Of a DNA stretch of 64,000 nt, positions 31,387 through 39,109 are shown one piece after another. Origin of the DNA: Lentzea waywayandensis. Lineage in GTDB: Bacteria; Actinomycetota; Actinomycetes; Mycobacteriales; Pseudonocardiaceae. The stretch spans positions 248,001-312,000 of the forward strand of contig NZ_FOYL01000008.1 in the NCBI RefSeq assembly GCF_900115955.1. The letters run 5' to 3'. A program made the position numbers and the translations under genes. The notes below the pieces were generated by a model. It was not told the DNA's origin, did not search any database, and worked only from the letters and a program-made list of their open reading frames with translations. Every line of letters begins with the position of its first letter. Position 1 is the first letter of the stretch.

Positions 31387-33747
31387 TCAGACCAGGTCTT
31401 CCGCGAGCGAGGTGCGCAGGGCGAGCGACTTCGCGTCGTCGAACTCGGCGAGGATCTCGAACGCCTCCCGTCCGCAGTGCCGGGCTTCGTCGCCGGACAG
31501 CTCACGGCTCAGGTTCACGAGGTTCTTGGCGAGCTTCCAGCGGTCGCCCAGCTGCCGATGAGTGGCGACGGCCTGCCGGTGGAAGTCGACGGCGTCGTCA
31601 CCCCGGCCGAGGTCGCCGTACGCCAGCCCCGCACCTTCCACGGCCATCGCCTCCCGGCTGCGATCGCCGTTCTGCCGGCAGATGACCGCGGCTGCCTGAT
31701 AGGAGACCAGGGCAGGGCCGGACTCTCCAGCCGCCCGCTGCGCCTTGCCGAGGTACAGCAGAGCCGTTGCCTCCCACAGCCGGTTGGTCATCTCGCGGCT
31801 GATGGAGACGGCTTCGGTCGCGAGCGCCAGTGACGTGCCCGAGTCACCGCGGACCCTGGCTACGTAGCTGGTCGCGGTGAGAGCCATCGACTCGTACAGG
31901 CGGCTTTCGAGGTCGCGGAACATGCCCAGCGATCTCGTCAGGTGCGCGTCGGCCGCGTCCAGGTCCCTGAGCTGCGCGCACGTGTACCCGAGGCTGTAGA
32001 GCACCGTCGCGTGCCACTCCGGGTCGTCCAGCTCCTGTGCCACGTCCAACGCCTCGGAGAACGCGGTTCGGGCATCGTGCAGGCGATGCCGGAACAGGTG
32101 CACCCAGCCGAGCCCGTTCAGTCCCTTGACCACGTTGGCCAGATCGCCGAGCTCGCGGTAGGTGGCCACCGCGCCGATGTGGTGCGTGACGGCCTCCTCG
32201 AGGCGCATCGTCATGCGGCACAGCCTGCCGAGGCTGTCGTGCATCGCGGCCTCCTCCGCGCGCAGGCCCAGTTCCCGCGCGCAGTCCAGGCCGATCCGCG
32301 AGGTCGATCGCCAGTCGTTGAAGTGGTTGTAGGTGGCGTAGATCCGTTCCAGCACGGCGGCCAGCCGCCAGGCCGTGAGGAGTTGCCCGGTGCCGGCCGC
32401 CGCTCGTACGGCGGCCTCCAGGTTGAACTTCTCCTCGGCGTACCACCGAGCCGCCTGGCTGTGATCGGCGAAGCCGGGAGGTCCGCTCTCTCCCATCTCG
32501 AACAGCAGGGTCGTGTCGTGCGCCAGAGTGAGCGCGCAGTCGTAGCTCGTGCGCAGATACCAGTCGCAGACCCGTTGGACGGCCGCGAGTTGTTCCTCCT
32601 GCGACAGCCTGGACTGCGCGCAATCCACCGAGTAGGCCCGCAACAGGTCGTGGAAGCGGTATCGCGCGAAACCCGTCGGCTCCAGCAGGCAGGCGCCCGT
32701 GAGCTGGTCCAGCGCGGTGCGCACCTGACGAGGGTTTCCGCCGGCCAGCGCCTCGGCGGCGGCCTCGCTGAAGTCGGCGCCCGGATGCAGGCCGAGCAGG
32801 CAGAAGACCAGTGCTGTCTCTTCCGGCAGCGCTCGATAGGACCAGGCGAAGACCGTGTGCACCGCCTCCGCCTCGTCGATGTCACCGGTGGAAAGCGTGT
32901 TCCACAGTTCTGATTCGTCGCGCAGATCCGCGATGAGCCTGCTCAACGGCATCGACGGACGACTTGCCGCTCGTTCCGCCGCGATCCGCAGGGCCAAGGG
33001 CAGATACGCGCACAGGCCGGCCAGTTCGGCGACCTCCGCGGGGTCGTCCCCGGTGCGGTACTCCCGAATCGTCGTCGTCAGCAACTGAACGGCTTCGGCC
33101 TCGGTGAGGGTGTCGAGCGTTCTGCGGCGCGCTCCGTGCCGGATCGCCAGACCCTGCAGATGGCTGCGGCTCGTGACGATGGCGAGGCTCTGGCCCGAAC
33201 CCGGAATCAGCGGGCGGACCTGCGCGTTGTTCGCCGCGTTGTCGAGGATTATCAGCATGCGCCGCTCGGCGAGCGCGGACCTGTAGAGACTTGATTTCGC
33301 CTCGACGTCGGCAGGCACCGCTGCCGCTGGAACTCCGAGCGCGAGCAGGAACCGCTCCAGGGCCTGGTCAGGCGATACGGGCAGACCGGGGTCGTAGCCC
33401 CGGAGATCGATGTAGAGCTGGCCGTCGGGGAACTCGGCCCGTGCGCGATGTGCCCAGTGCAGCGCGAGCGAGGTCTTTCCCACGCCCGCGGTCCCGGAAA
33501 TCACGTACACCACGAGGTTCTCGTCGTCGACGAGGAGTTCGTCGAGTGCGGTGAGTTCGGAAATCCGGTTCACGAATCCCCGGACGCCTCGTGGTGGCTG
33601 AAGGGGGCGGTGGCCGCGGCCACCGCTTCCGTAGTGGAAGTGAATTCCACCCTCGACATCGCGTACCTGCACGATCTCGCCGGTGTTGCTGTTCACCAGC
33701 GAGCGGTTGCCGGCACCTTCGAGTTCGCCGTCGGAATCGTCAGGCAT
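31387..33747 (-). CDS. STAND ATPase with TPR repeats and N-terminal amyloid-like motif
   Basis: A 786-residue signalling ATPase. Walker A is SGTAGVGKTSL (about 84-94), Walker B is MLIILDNAANN, then AIVTSRSHL and CAYLPLALRIAAERA. The winged-helix part is VFAWSYRALPEETALVFCLLGLH. The C-terminal 350 residues are TPR repeats (DSLGRLCRMTMRLEEAVTHHIGA; YSLGYTCAQLRDLDAADAHL; YLGKAQRAAGESGPALVSYQ). This is the AfsR body without the SARP DNA-binding domain. Residues 19-40 (NSNTGEIVQVRDVEGGIHFH) form a VQ-x-x-D/G-V/I-GGI motif like the RHIM-related motifs of bacterial NLR-like proteins. The start overlaps the GNAT gene by eight bases; GTG 33759 is an alternative. It is the last gene of a five-gene cluster. 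Confidence 0.9.
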   Translation of the reverse strand: MPDDSDGELEGAGNRSLVNSNTGEIVQVRDVEGGIHFHYGSGGRGHRPLQPPRGVRGFVNRISELTALDELLVDDENLVVYVISGTAGVGKTSLALHWAHRARAEFPDGQLYIDLRGYDPGLPVSPDQALERFLLALGVPAAAVPADVEAKSSLYRSALAERRMLIILDNAANNAQVRPLIPGSGQSLAIVTSRSHLQGLAIRHGARRRTLDTLTEAEAVQLLTTTIREYRTGDDPAEVAELAGLCAYLPLALRIAAERAASRPSMPLSRLIADLRDESELWNTLSTGDIDEAEAVHTVFAWSYRALPEETALVFCLLGLHPGADFSEAAAEALAGGNPRQVRTALDQLTGACLLEPTGFARYRFHDLLRAYSVDCAQSRLSQEEQLAAVQRVCDWYLRTSYDCALTLAHDTTLLFEMGESGPPGFADHSQAARWYAEEKFNLEAAVRAAAGTGQLLTAWRLAAVLERIYATYNHFNDWRSTSRIGLDCARELGLRAEEAAMHDSLGRLCRMTMRLEEAVTHHIGAVATYRELGDLANVVKGLNGLGWVHLFRHRLHDARTAFSEALDVAQELDDPEWHATVLYSLGYTCAQLRDLDAADAHLTRSLGMFRDLESRLYESMALTATSYVARVRGDSGTSLALATEAVSISREMTNRLWEATALLYLGKAQRAAGESGPALVSYQAAAVICRQNGDRSREAMAVEGAGLAYGDLGRGDDAVDFHRQAVATHRQLGDRWKLAKNLVNLSRELSGDEARHCGREAFEILAEFDDAKSLALRTSLAEDLV

Positions 33748-34120
33748 CTTGATCACCACGGAGCGGAGAGTAGATGTGCTGGTCGTGCCATCGCCCTTCA
33801 CGCCACAGCGTCCCGCGCAGTACACCCTTGTGGTCGAACAAATAGCGGACGAGGAGTTCCACGGCCTCGGTGCCGTGCCGTTTTCGCTGTTCGTTCACGT
33901 GGATGCGCGCCGCGATCCCCCGGCACCAACTGGTGTCCTCTGGTCCCCAGATCCTGCGGAACCAGAAGACGCTGCCGATGGCCCTGTCGTTCACCGCCAC
34001 GGTGAGGCGGCCGCCATCACGATCGATGGCACCCGGCTCTGCCGGCGTGCGGCCGGGAGAGCTGTCCTGGGGCAGCGGCCGGAGCCGGCATCGGTTCGCG
34101 GGGTTCGGCATCGTGCTCAC
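33740..34120 (-). pseudogene. GNAT-fold acetyltransferase with an apparent internal deletion
   Basis: A 126-codon open frame. It begins like a RimJ-type GNAT (RLRPLPQD, VAVNDRAIGSVFWFRRIWGPEDTSWCRGIAARIHVN) and retains motif A (EQRKRHGTEAVELLVRYLFDH). It then jumps straight to KGVLRGTLWREGRWHDQHIYSPLR, which normally follows about 25-30 residues later. The missing part holds the strand, the N-x-A-x-R helix and the KAGF motif that complete the acetyl-CoA site. The frame is intact and tightly coupled (GTGA overlap with PhyH; overlap with STAND), so it may still be translated. I list it as degenerate; a non-catalytic role is possible. Confidence 0.65.
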
Positions 34121-34944
34121 CAGCGGAACTCGCCGAGAAGCTCTCTGAGTTCCGCGTCGCCGGTGCGCGCGAGCGCTGCCGTGAGCGGCTCTTCGACGGG
34201 CACGCCGTGCTCGCCGGCCTCGTTCCTGATCCACGACGGGACGTACCCGAGCAGCACCAGGGTTCGGTGCCGTGCCCTCGCGGTCGACGCGGCCGTCCGG
34301 TGCCAGAGGCCCCCGTGGATGATCACCGCGTCGCCCGGCTCGAAGAACAGCTCGACCTGGCCGGCGTGATCACCCCGATCGCCCAGCGGGATCCGCAGGT
34401 CCGGCCGCAGATGAGAACCCGGCAGCAAGGTCAGGGCGCCTTCGTCCTCCGACACCCGATCCAGGTAGATCAGGCAGTGCAACTGGTGCGGATAGCAGAA
34501 GAAGACGGGCAGCGGATCAGGGATGACCGGCAGGTGGTTGTGCCACGGGACGGAGATGCCCGCCGTTCCCGGATAGTGCATCCGAGCGTCGAGGTCGATC
34601 CACACCTGGGGTCCGAGAAGTGTGCGCGCTATCGAGAGAACCGGTTCCAGGCGGAGCAACCGGTGGAAATCCGCGTGCTTGTCGAGCAGCCTGCGCAGGT
34701 AGATGCTGTCGTGGGCGACCCATTCCGCACCTGGTTTTCCCTCCTCCGCCACGGCGATCTCGTGCACGCGTTCACGAAGAGTCGCCGCCGTTGCCGGTGG
34801 AATCAGTCCTCTGCGCACCAGATGGCCGTCCCGCACCAGGCAAGCGATCTCGCCCGGCTCGACCTGGGCCGTGACCACGCGGGTCGGGTAGCCCGCGGAC
34901 TGGTCGTTGATCAGGAATTCGGTGCGAACCGATGCCTTGTCCAC
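34117..34944 (-). CDS. PhyH-fold (phytanoyl-CoA dioxygenase-like) protein with altered metal motif
   Basis: A 275-residue double-stranded beta-helix protein. Fold markers are DGHLVRRGLIPPATAATLRERVHEI, the region CLIYLDRVSEDEGALTLLPGSHL, and GDAVIIHGGLWHRTAAS with the distal iron histidine (His215). Where relatives have HxD in WHQD, this protein has WHNH (135-137), so the carboxylate ligand of the Fe(II)/2-oxoglutarate triad appears replaced by His. It may bind metal differently or be inactive. GTG 34944 is chosen as the first start giving the PhyH N-terminus; it overlaps the DUF6879-like gene by 34 bases. Substrate unknown. Confidence 0.82.
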   Translation of the reverse strand: MDKASVRTEFLINDQSAGYPTRVVTAQVEPGEIACLVRDGHLVRRGLIPPATAATLRERVHEIAVAEEGKPGAEWVAHDSIYLRRLLDKHADFHRLLRLEPVLSIARTLLGPQVWIDLDARMHYPGTAGISVPWHNHLPVIPDPLPVFFCYPHQLHCLIYLDRVSEDEGALTLLPGSHLRPDLRIPLGDRGDHAGQVELFFEPGDAVIIHGGLWHRTAASTARARHRTLVLLGYVPSWIRNEAGEHGVPVEEPLTAALARTGDAELRELLGEFRW

Positions 34945-35519
34945 GGTTGTACTCGCTTTCGGCGGGCTACTGTCCGAGCGCGGCCGGTGGCGCGGGGTAT
35001 GACGAGTTTGCTGCTCCGGATCTCGGCGAGAAGCGCGGAAAGCGGAAATGACCTGGCGTGGAACTCCCGCCACGCCGTTCTCGCCTGTTCGAGGCGCTCT
35101 GGCGCGTCGTTCTGGTTTATGTAGAGCAGTTCGCCCTCTTCGTTGTAGCTGAGATCGACGACCACGGTGTCGTCGAACAGCCAGGTGTCCGTGTGGGTGA
35201 TGTCCGGTACGTCATCCCGGTAGATGAACCGGATGTCCTCACCCGCGGCGCCGTTGATCGCGTAGTACCAGTCGATCTCGAACTGGAGGTACGGAGTCAG
35301 CACGTGGTCGATGATGTGCACCCTGCCCATGTACCTGCCATCGGCCACGCACGCCCTGATGTTGTTCGCCCATTCCTCGTTTCGGTTCTCGGGCAGCGGC
35401 TTTCCCGAGAGATAGTGTTCGAACTGCGCGCGCTCTTCTTCGACCGAGTAGGCCGGTAGGGTCTCTATTCGGGTCGCGGACTTCTTGAATTCGACGAAGA
35501 GTCTGCCGAACTGGTCCAT
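34911..35519 (-). CDS. DUF6879-like protein
   Basis: A 202-residue cytoplasmic protein beginning MDQFGRLFVEFKKSATRIETLP with aromatic/acidic conserved stretches: EEWANNIRACVADGRYMGRVHIIDHVLTPYLQFEIDWYY, GEDIRFIYR, DTWLFDDTVVVDLSYNEEGELL and ARTAWREFHARSFPL. This pattern matches the DUF6879 proteins often found near Scr1/DUF397 regulators in actinobacteria. Function is unknown. The frame continues about 30 residues past the recognisable domain with a basic tail (RATGRARTVARRKR). It lies 33 bases after the small CxxxxC protein gene. Confidence 0.78.
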   Translation of the reverse strand: MDQFGRLFVEFKKSATRIETLPAYSVEEERAQFEHYLSGKPLPENRNEEWANNIRACVADGRYMGRVHIIDHVLTPYLQFEIDWYYAINGAAGEDIRFIYRDDVPDITHTDTWLFDDTVVVDLSYNEEGELLYINQNDAPERLEQARTAWREFHARSFPLSALLAEIRSSKLVIPRATGRARTVARRKRVQPWTRHRFAPNS

Positions 35520-35552
35520 GTTCAGAATGATGGCAACGGCTCCTCTGTCCGG

Positions 35553-35744
35553 CTACTGGTTGAACGCGCGCTCGAGGATGTAGCGCGGTATTTCGACCGC
35601 GCTTTCTCCTGGAGGCAGGTTCAGGCCGGCCTTGTCGCCATCCACGTCGAACCCTTGTACGACTATCGTCCCGTTCTCGGTCTCGTACACAGCGGGACAG
35701 GGGCCGTTCCCGCATCCGGACCCGCCGATCTGCCTGAGCTTCAC
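35553..35744 (-). CDS. 63-residue CxxxxC small protein
   Basis: GTG 35744 follows GGAGGGAG, a strong ribosome site. The protein begins VKLRQIGGSGCGNGPCPAVYE, then TENGTIVVQGFDVDGDKAG and LNLPPGESAVEIPRYILERAF. Cys-G-N-G-P-Cys-Pro followed by a Tyr-x-T-x-x-G-T-x-V-V-Q-G strand recurs in small proteins paired with DUF6879 genes in actinobacteria (from memory). The cysteines could bind metal or form a disulfide, and the end resembles a beta-rich fold. It opens the five-gene cluster. A peptide-precursor role is possible but not supported by a leader/core boundary. Confidence 0.72.
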   Translation of the reverse strand: MKLRQIGGSGCGNGPCPAVYETENGTIVVQGFDVDGDKAGLNLPPGESAVEIPRYILERAFNQ

Positions 35745-35998
35745 GGTGCTCCCTCCGACGTCACAGTGCAAGGTAAGGGTCCAAAAGTTTATCCGGCGGT
35801 GACGACCGCGGACAACCCAGGCCACTCACTTGTCGCACGTTTGCGCCGAACTGGGCAAAAACTGGGACCCATTCATTGACAATTCGTAGACAACCGGCGT
35901 GCGATGTCATCCATTCGCGCGGAAAGGCAGTCTGAGCGGGTGAAGGTTCGCCGGTCGACGTCTTGCCGGTGCTCCGGCGAGTGAATTGTGCTACCGGA
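35745..35998. promoter_or_regulatory. Upstream region of the CxxxxC/DUF6879/PhyH/STAND cluster
   Basis: A 254-base AT-richer gap between the cluster and the DUF397 gene. It contains the repeated word AACTGGG (about 35848 and 35861) and minus-strand TTGTC words (TTGTCTACG, TTGTCAATG) that could be -35 elements, but no -10 stands out. No gene is visible. Confidence 0.4.
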
Positions 35999-36160
35999 TC
36001 AAGGCTGGTCGACCGCCATTTTCAGGAACGCCGACCACGCGTCGGAGGAGACGGGCAGGTGGGTGGACGGCGCCTTGCTGTCCCGGATGCCGACGCCGTG
36101 GCCCACCTCGACACAGTTGTCGCCGTCGCCGCTGTAGGTGCTCTTGCGCCACACGGTCAT
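35999..36160 (-). CDS. DUF397 protein (Scr2-like partner)
   Basis: A 53-residue protein: MTVWRKSTYSGDGDNCVEVG, then HGVGIRDSKAPSTHLPVSSDAW and FLKMAVDQP. The W-R-K-S-x-Y-S-x-x-G-x-x-C-V-E-V and V-x-I-R-D-S-K motifs are diagnostic of DUF397. The ATG overlaps the stop of the HTH gene (ATGA). DUF397 proteins are the small partners of Scr1-type regulators and have been described as toxin-antitoxin-like or developmental control pairs in streptomycetes. Confidence 0.93.
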   Translation of the reverse strand: MTVWRKSTYSGDGDNCVEVGHGVGIRDSKAPSTHLPVSSDAWSAFLKMAVDQP

Positions 36161-36993
36161 TGGAGGCCCTCCAAGATGCTGTTGATCACCGCCCTCGATT
36201 CTTCCTCATCCAGGGCGACAGCAGCGAGGTCCTTCAGGATGTTCTCGTAGGTCTCGACGGTGTCCTTGTCATCGAAGAACAAGCAGCACTTGACACTCTC
36301 GATGTAGACGACCGGCGGGTACTTCGGGAACTTCATCAGCCGGAAGTCGCCGGAGACGCCTGCGTGCACGCCGATCGACCTCGGGACGATGCGGATGCTG
36401 ATGTACTTGCGCACCGACAACCGCAGGAGATGGGCGAGCTGCTCGCGCCACACCTCTTCGTTGCCGACTGGCAGCCACAGCGCCTGCTCGTGCACGTAGA
36501 AGGTGAAGGTCCGGCTGTAGTCGAGAATCTCTGTCCTGGCCGCCCTCGCAGCCACCGTCGCCGCGAAGTTCTCGGCCGAGACCGTCCGGGCTTTGGCGGT
36601 GACAGCCGCGATGTACTCGTAGATCTGGAGCAGGCCCGGCACGAGGATCATCGACCAGGCGGTGATCTCGGTGGCTTCCTTCTCCTGGTTGATCAGCGTG
36701 CGGACCTGGTCCGGCACGCCGTCCTCGGGAATCTGCACGTAGTAGCTGCCGGACTCGCGGAACAGGGCGAGCAGGCGTTCGCGCTCGGCGAGCGGGATGC
36801 GGCAGTAGGCGAGCAGCGTGACGACTTCGAGCTCGTTGACGCCGCCCTTGCCGGCGAGCATGTCGGACAACTTGGCCTCTTGCCAGCCGAGCACCTCGGC
36901 GAGCTCGCGCTGGGTCATGCCGGTGCTCTCGATGGCGGCTCGGACGCCGTTGCCGAACTCGCGGCCCACCACGCTGGACGATCTCTTGGGCAT
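36157..36993 (-). CDS. Scr1-family XRE regulator (DUF5753)
   Basis: A 278-residue regulator. The N-terminal XRE domain is VRAAIESTGMTQRELAEVLGWQEAKLSDMLAGKGGVNELEVVTLLAYC. The long C-terminal DUF5753 region includes ITAWSMILVPGLLQIYEYIAAV, ARTEILDYSRTFTFYVHEQALWLPVG, LLRLSVRKYISIRIVPRSIGVHAG, and VVYIESVKCCLFFDDKDTVETYENILKDLAAVAL. It is co-translated with the DUF397 gene. The ATG stands six bases after TACCTT on the minus strand, so transcription is probably leaderless. It may regulate the adjacent five-gene cluster on the same strand. Confidence 0.92.
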   Translation of the reverse strand: MPKRSSSVVGREFGNGVRAAIESTGMTQRELAEVLGWQEAKLSDMLAGKGGVNELEVVTLLAYCRIPLAERERLLALFRESGSYYVQIPEDGVPDQVRTLINQEKEATEITAWSMILVPGLLQIYEYIAAVTAKARTVSAENFAATVAARAARTEILDYSRTFTFYVHEQALWLPVGNEEVWREQLAHLLRLSVRKYISIRIVPRSIGVHAGVSGDFRLMKFPKYPPVVYIESVKCCLFFDDKDTVETYENILKDLAAVALDEEESRAVINSILEGLQ

Positions 36994-37120
36994 GGACGGA
37001 AGGTAGGGGCAGGGACCGCGAAACCTCTATCGTTTCGCGTCAAATCTGCCTGAAGGTGGGAGCGTTGGAACAGCTCCAAGCAGGCATAAGGCGCCGGAGG
37101 GGTGCCGTAGGCTGGGTGTC

Positions 37121-37621
37121 GTGCTTTCCGACGAAGACATCGAGCTGCGGGCCCGTCTGCTCTCCGCGGCCGACCGGTACGGCCACACCAACATCGTCGT
37201 GAACCCGGACGCCGAGGGGCCGGGTTACGTGTTCTCGGTGGGGGCCTGGCGCCGGTTCGGGGTGGCCGAGGCGGTGGTGATCGGGCTGCCGCAGGGCATG
37301 GGCGAGAACCTGGTCAACATGTACGTGAAGCGGGCCAGCGACGGCGAGCGGTTCCAGCCCGGCAAGCTCTACGACGACTTCTTCGAGGGCGTGCCGATCA
37401 CGTTCGAACGGGTCTACAAGGGGTTCTACCCGGAGTTCTTCGGGAGTGCGTACCTGCTCTACGACGGGTCGGAGTTCGCGGCCCTGCAGATCATCGTGCC
37501 GACGCCGCAGGGGCAGTGGCCGTGGCAGCCTGACGCGCCGCAAGGGTTCCACGACCACCAGATCATCCTCACGGAGAGCGGTCTTCCCGAGAGCTGGACG
37601 CCAGGGGTCACCGGGCCGTGA
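37121..37621 (+). CDS. DUF4262 domain protein
   Basis: A 166-residue soluble protein: YGHTNIVVNPDAEGPGYVFSVGAWRRFGVAEAVVIGLP, then VNMYVKRASDGERFQPGKLYDDFFEGVPITFERVYKGFYPEFFG and LQIIVPTPQGQWPWQPD fit DUF4262. The role is unknown. GTG 37121 is seven bases downstream of a TAGGCT box, so a leaderless transcript is likely. Its stop overlaps the GTG of the acetyltransferase gene (GTGA), indicating a two-gene unit divergent from the Scr1 gene. Confidence 0.82.
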   Translation: MLSDEDIELRARLLSAADRYGHTNIVVNPDAEGPGYVFSVGAWRRFGVAEAVVIGLPQGMGENLVNMYVKRASDGERFQPGKLYDDFFEGVPITFERVYKGFYPEFFGSAYLLYDGSEFAALQIIVPTPQGQWPWQPDAPQGFHDHQIILTESGLPESWTPGVTGP

Positions 37622-38085
37622 ACGTCCACATCGGACAGCTGAAGCCGGAGCACGCCGGTGAGGTCATGACGATCCAGCGTGCCGCGTACCTCCAGGAAGC
37701 AAGACGGTACGGCGCTTGGGATCTGCCGCCGCTCGTCGAGACCCTCGACCAGATCCGCGACCACCTCGCCGACGGCACGCCCGCGCTCGGAGCGTTCAGC
37801 GGCCCCAGGCTCGTCGGGTCGGTGCGCAGCCGGGTCGACGGCGAACGGATGGAGGTCGCCCGGCTGTCCGTCGCGCCCGACGTCCAGGGTGGCGGGGTCG
37901 GGCGGAGGCTGCTGGAAGCCATCAGCGAGCACGCGCCGGACGACGTGAAGGTCGTCTGGCTGTTCACCGGGGCCGAGAGCGAGGGGAACATCGCGTTCTA
38001 CGAGAGCGCCGGGTTCGTCCGGGTCAGCGAGCACCTGGACGCCGTCGGTATCAGGTGCGTCACTCTGGAGCAGAAGGTCATCTGA
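37618..38085 (+). CDS. GNAT-family N-acetyltransferase
   Basis: A 155-residue acetyltransferase. Motif A is VARLSVAPDVQGGGVGRRLLEAI (the Q-x-x-G-x-G/A acetyl-CoA loop), followed by VVWLFTGAESEGNIAFYESAGFVRV (N-x-x-x-x-x-Y-E-x-x-G-F, motif B). The N-terminus is NVHIGQLKPEHAGEVMTIQRAAY. The acceptor is unknown. Translation is coupled to the DUF4262 gene. In contrast to the GNAT at 33740, all motifs are intact. Confidence 0.9.
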   Translation: MNVHIGQLKPEHAGEVMTIQRAAYLQEARRYGAWDLPPLVETLDQIRDHLADGTPALGAFSGPRLVGSVRSRVDGERMEVARLSVAPDVQGGGVGRRLLEAISEHAPDDVKVVWLFTGAESEGNIAFYESAGFVRVSEHLDAVGIRCVTLEQKVI

Positions 38086-38192
38086 CGTTCAGTGGCTGGT
38101 CACGAGCGGCTGGCATCGTCTTGAAGCGGTCCACCCATGACCAACCACCGGTGCGGACGTCGATCACACGTCGGCTGATCCGTCCGGCACCC

Positions 38193-38225
38193 GTTGCCCC
38201 CGGTGCATCCGGCGCCGGGGGCAAC
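38193..38225 (+). terminator. GNAT operon terminator hairpin
   Basis: GTTGCCCCCGG (38193-38203) pairs perfectly with 38215-38225 around an 11-base GC-rich loop, about 108 bases after the GNAT stop. It is followed by GTTGTGTTT. Confidence 0.7.
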
Positions 38226-38365
38226 GTTGTGTTTCGGAGGAGACCAAAACGTTGTCCAGAGGTCGTTGTCCGCTGAAAGCGCTTCGACACTGGACAACGA
38301 TCTACCTGTAGAAATGCGGGGCGATCGACGGTCCGGGGGGATCCGGGGATCGTGGCCGGGGGAGG

Positions 38366-38412
38366 AACGCCCCGCCCCGCAGGAGGCACAGGGGGATGCG
38401 GAGCGGGGCGTT
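38366..38412 (-). terminator. Chitosanase gene terminator hairpin
   Basis: AACGCCCCGCCCCGC (38366-38380) pairs with 38398-38412 with one mismatch and a 17-base loop, just after the GH75 gene stop on the minus strand. Confidence 0.7.
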
Positions 38413-38433
38413 TCGGAAATTGAACCGGGAAAC

Positions 38434-39096
38434 CTAGTTCTGGCTCAGGAACTGCTGTGCGAGTGACTCGCCGAGTGAGGTGGCCTTGGCGTGGTCCTCG
38501 ATCGGGGAGACCTTCGAGTTCTTGAAGTAGAGGTAGTGCACCGGGCCGTCGGTGCCGCCGTTCTCCGGGTTCGGGTTGATGCCCAGGTTCACCGCGGACG
38601 CGTACGAGGCCTCACCGATGATCGCGGTCGGGCCCGTGTCGCCGACCACCGCGTAGTCGACCCGGCCGTTGTAGATGACGGCGACGACGCCACCGCCCTG
38701 GATGCCGAACTTGCGGTAGTCCCAGGTGCCGCTCGGCGAGGGCACGACCACGTACGGGAGCTTGTCCGCGACCAGCGGTTTTCCCTTCGAGTCGTGGAAC
38801 GCGGTGTCCGGCTGGAACCAGGGATCGGTGCTCTCGTTGCACTTCGCGGTCCGCTGTCCGTCGCAGTCGATGTCCAGGTCGGCCTTGTACCAAACAGCGC
38901 CGTTCTTGCCGCAGACCGGGATGTTCGCGGACGTCTCGGAGTCGGACCGGTACTTGCCGCTGGAGATCTGCGAGCACGACGTGAGCTTGGCCAGCAGCTG
39001 CGCCGCGCTGGGGCCGGCGGCCTGGGCGGCAGGGGATGCGAGCAGGGAAGCCACGAGAGCGGACACGGCGAAAAGCCCTGGGGCGAGCTTGCGCAT
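38434..39096 (-). CDS. Secreted chitosanase, glycoside hydrolase family 75
   Basis: A 220-residue secreted enzyme cleaving beta-1,4-glucosamine chains. A Sec signal (MRKLAPGLFAVSALVASLLA, SPAAQA) precedes the GH75 core: VWYKADLDIDCDGQRTAKCN (catalytic Asp region DxDCDG), LPYVVVPSPSGTWDYRKFGI, GGVVAVIYNGRVDYAVVGDTGP, and IIGEASYASAVNLGINPNPENGG. Family length and motifs match the bacterial chitosanases of GH75. The start follows AGAGG. A 19-base AGGAAAGTT-type palindrome just upstream (39110-39128) is also present before the sugar dehydrogenase gene at 43906, suggesting shared repression by a ROK-type regulator. Confidence 0.9.
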   Translation of the reverse strand: MRKLAPGLFAVSALVASLLASPAAQAAGPSAAQLLAKLTSCSQISSGKYRSDSETSANIPVCGKNGAVWYKADLDIDCDGQRTAKCNESTDPWFQPDTAFHDSKGKPLVADKLPYVVVPSPSGTWDYRKFGIQGGGVVAVIYNGRVDYAVVGDTGPTAIIGEASYASAVNLGINPNPENGGTDGPVHYLYFKNSKVSPIEDHAKATSLGESLAQQFLSQN

Positions 39097-39109
39097 TGTT
39101 GCCTCTTTC

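Larger units (their letters stand above)
38086..38433. other. 348-base gene-free region with two hairpins and repeated CGTTGTCC words
   Basis: No credible gene. It contains a terminator for the plus-strand GNAT gene, a terminator for the minus-strand chitosanase gene, and between them three CGTTGTCC words: two direct (38250-38257, 38264-38271) and one inverted (38292-38299). The outer pair forms an inverted repeat GTTGTCCAG ... CTGGACAAC. Confidence 0.6.

Noticed and set aside
35553..35744. CxxxxC small protein considered as a RiPP precursor
   Set aside because: No leader/core boundary, no typical maturation enzyme beside it, and the same pattern is shared by many DUF6879-linked proteins.
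38078..38389. 103-codon minus-strand frame in the 38.1-38.4 kb gap
   Set aside because: Crosses a terminator hairpin, lacks a ribosome site and has no recognisable motif.
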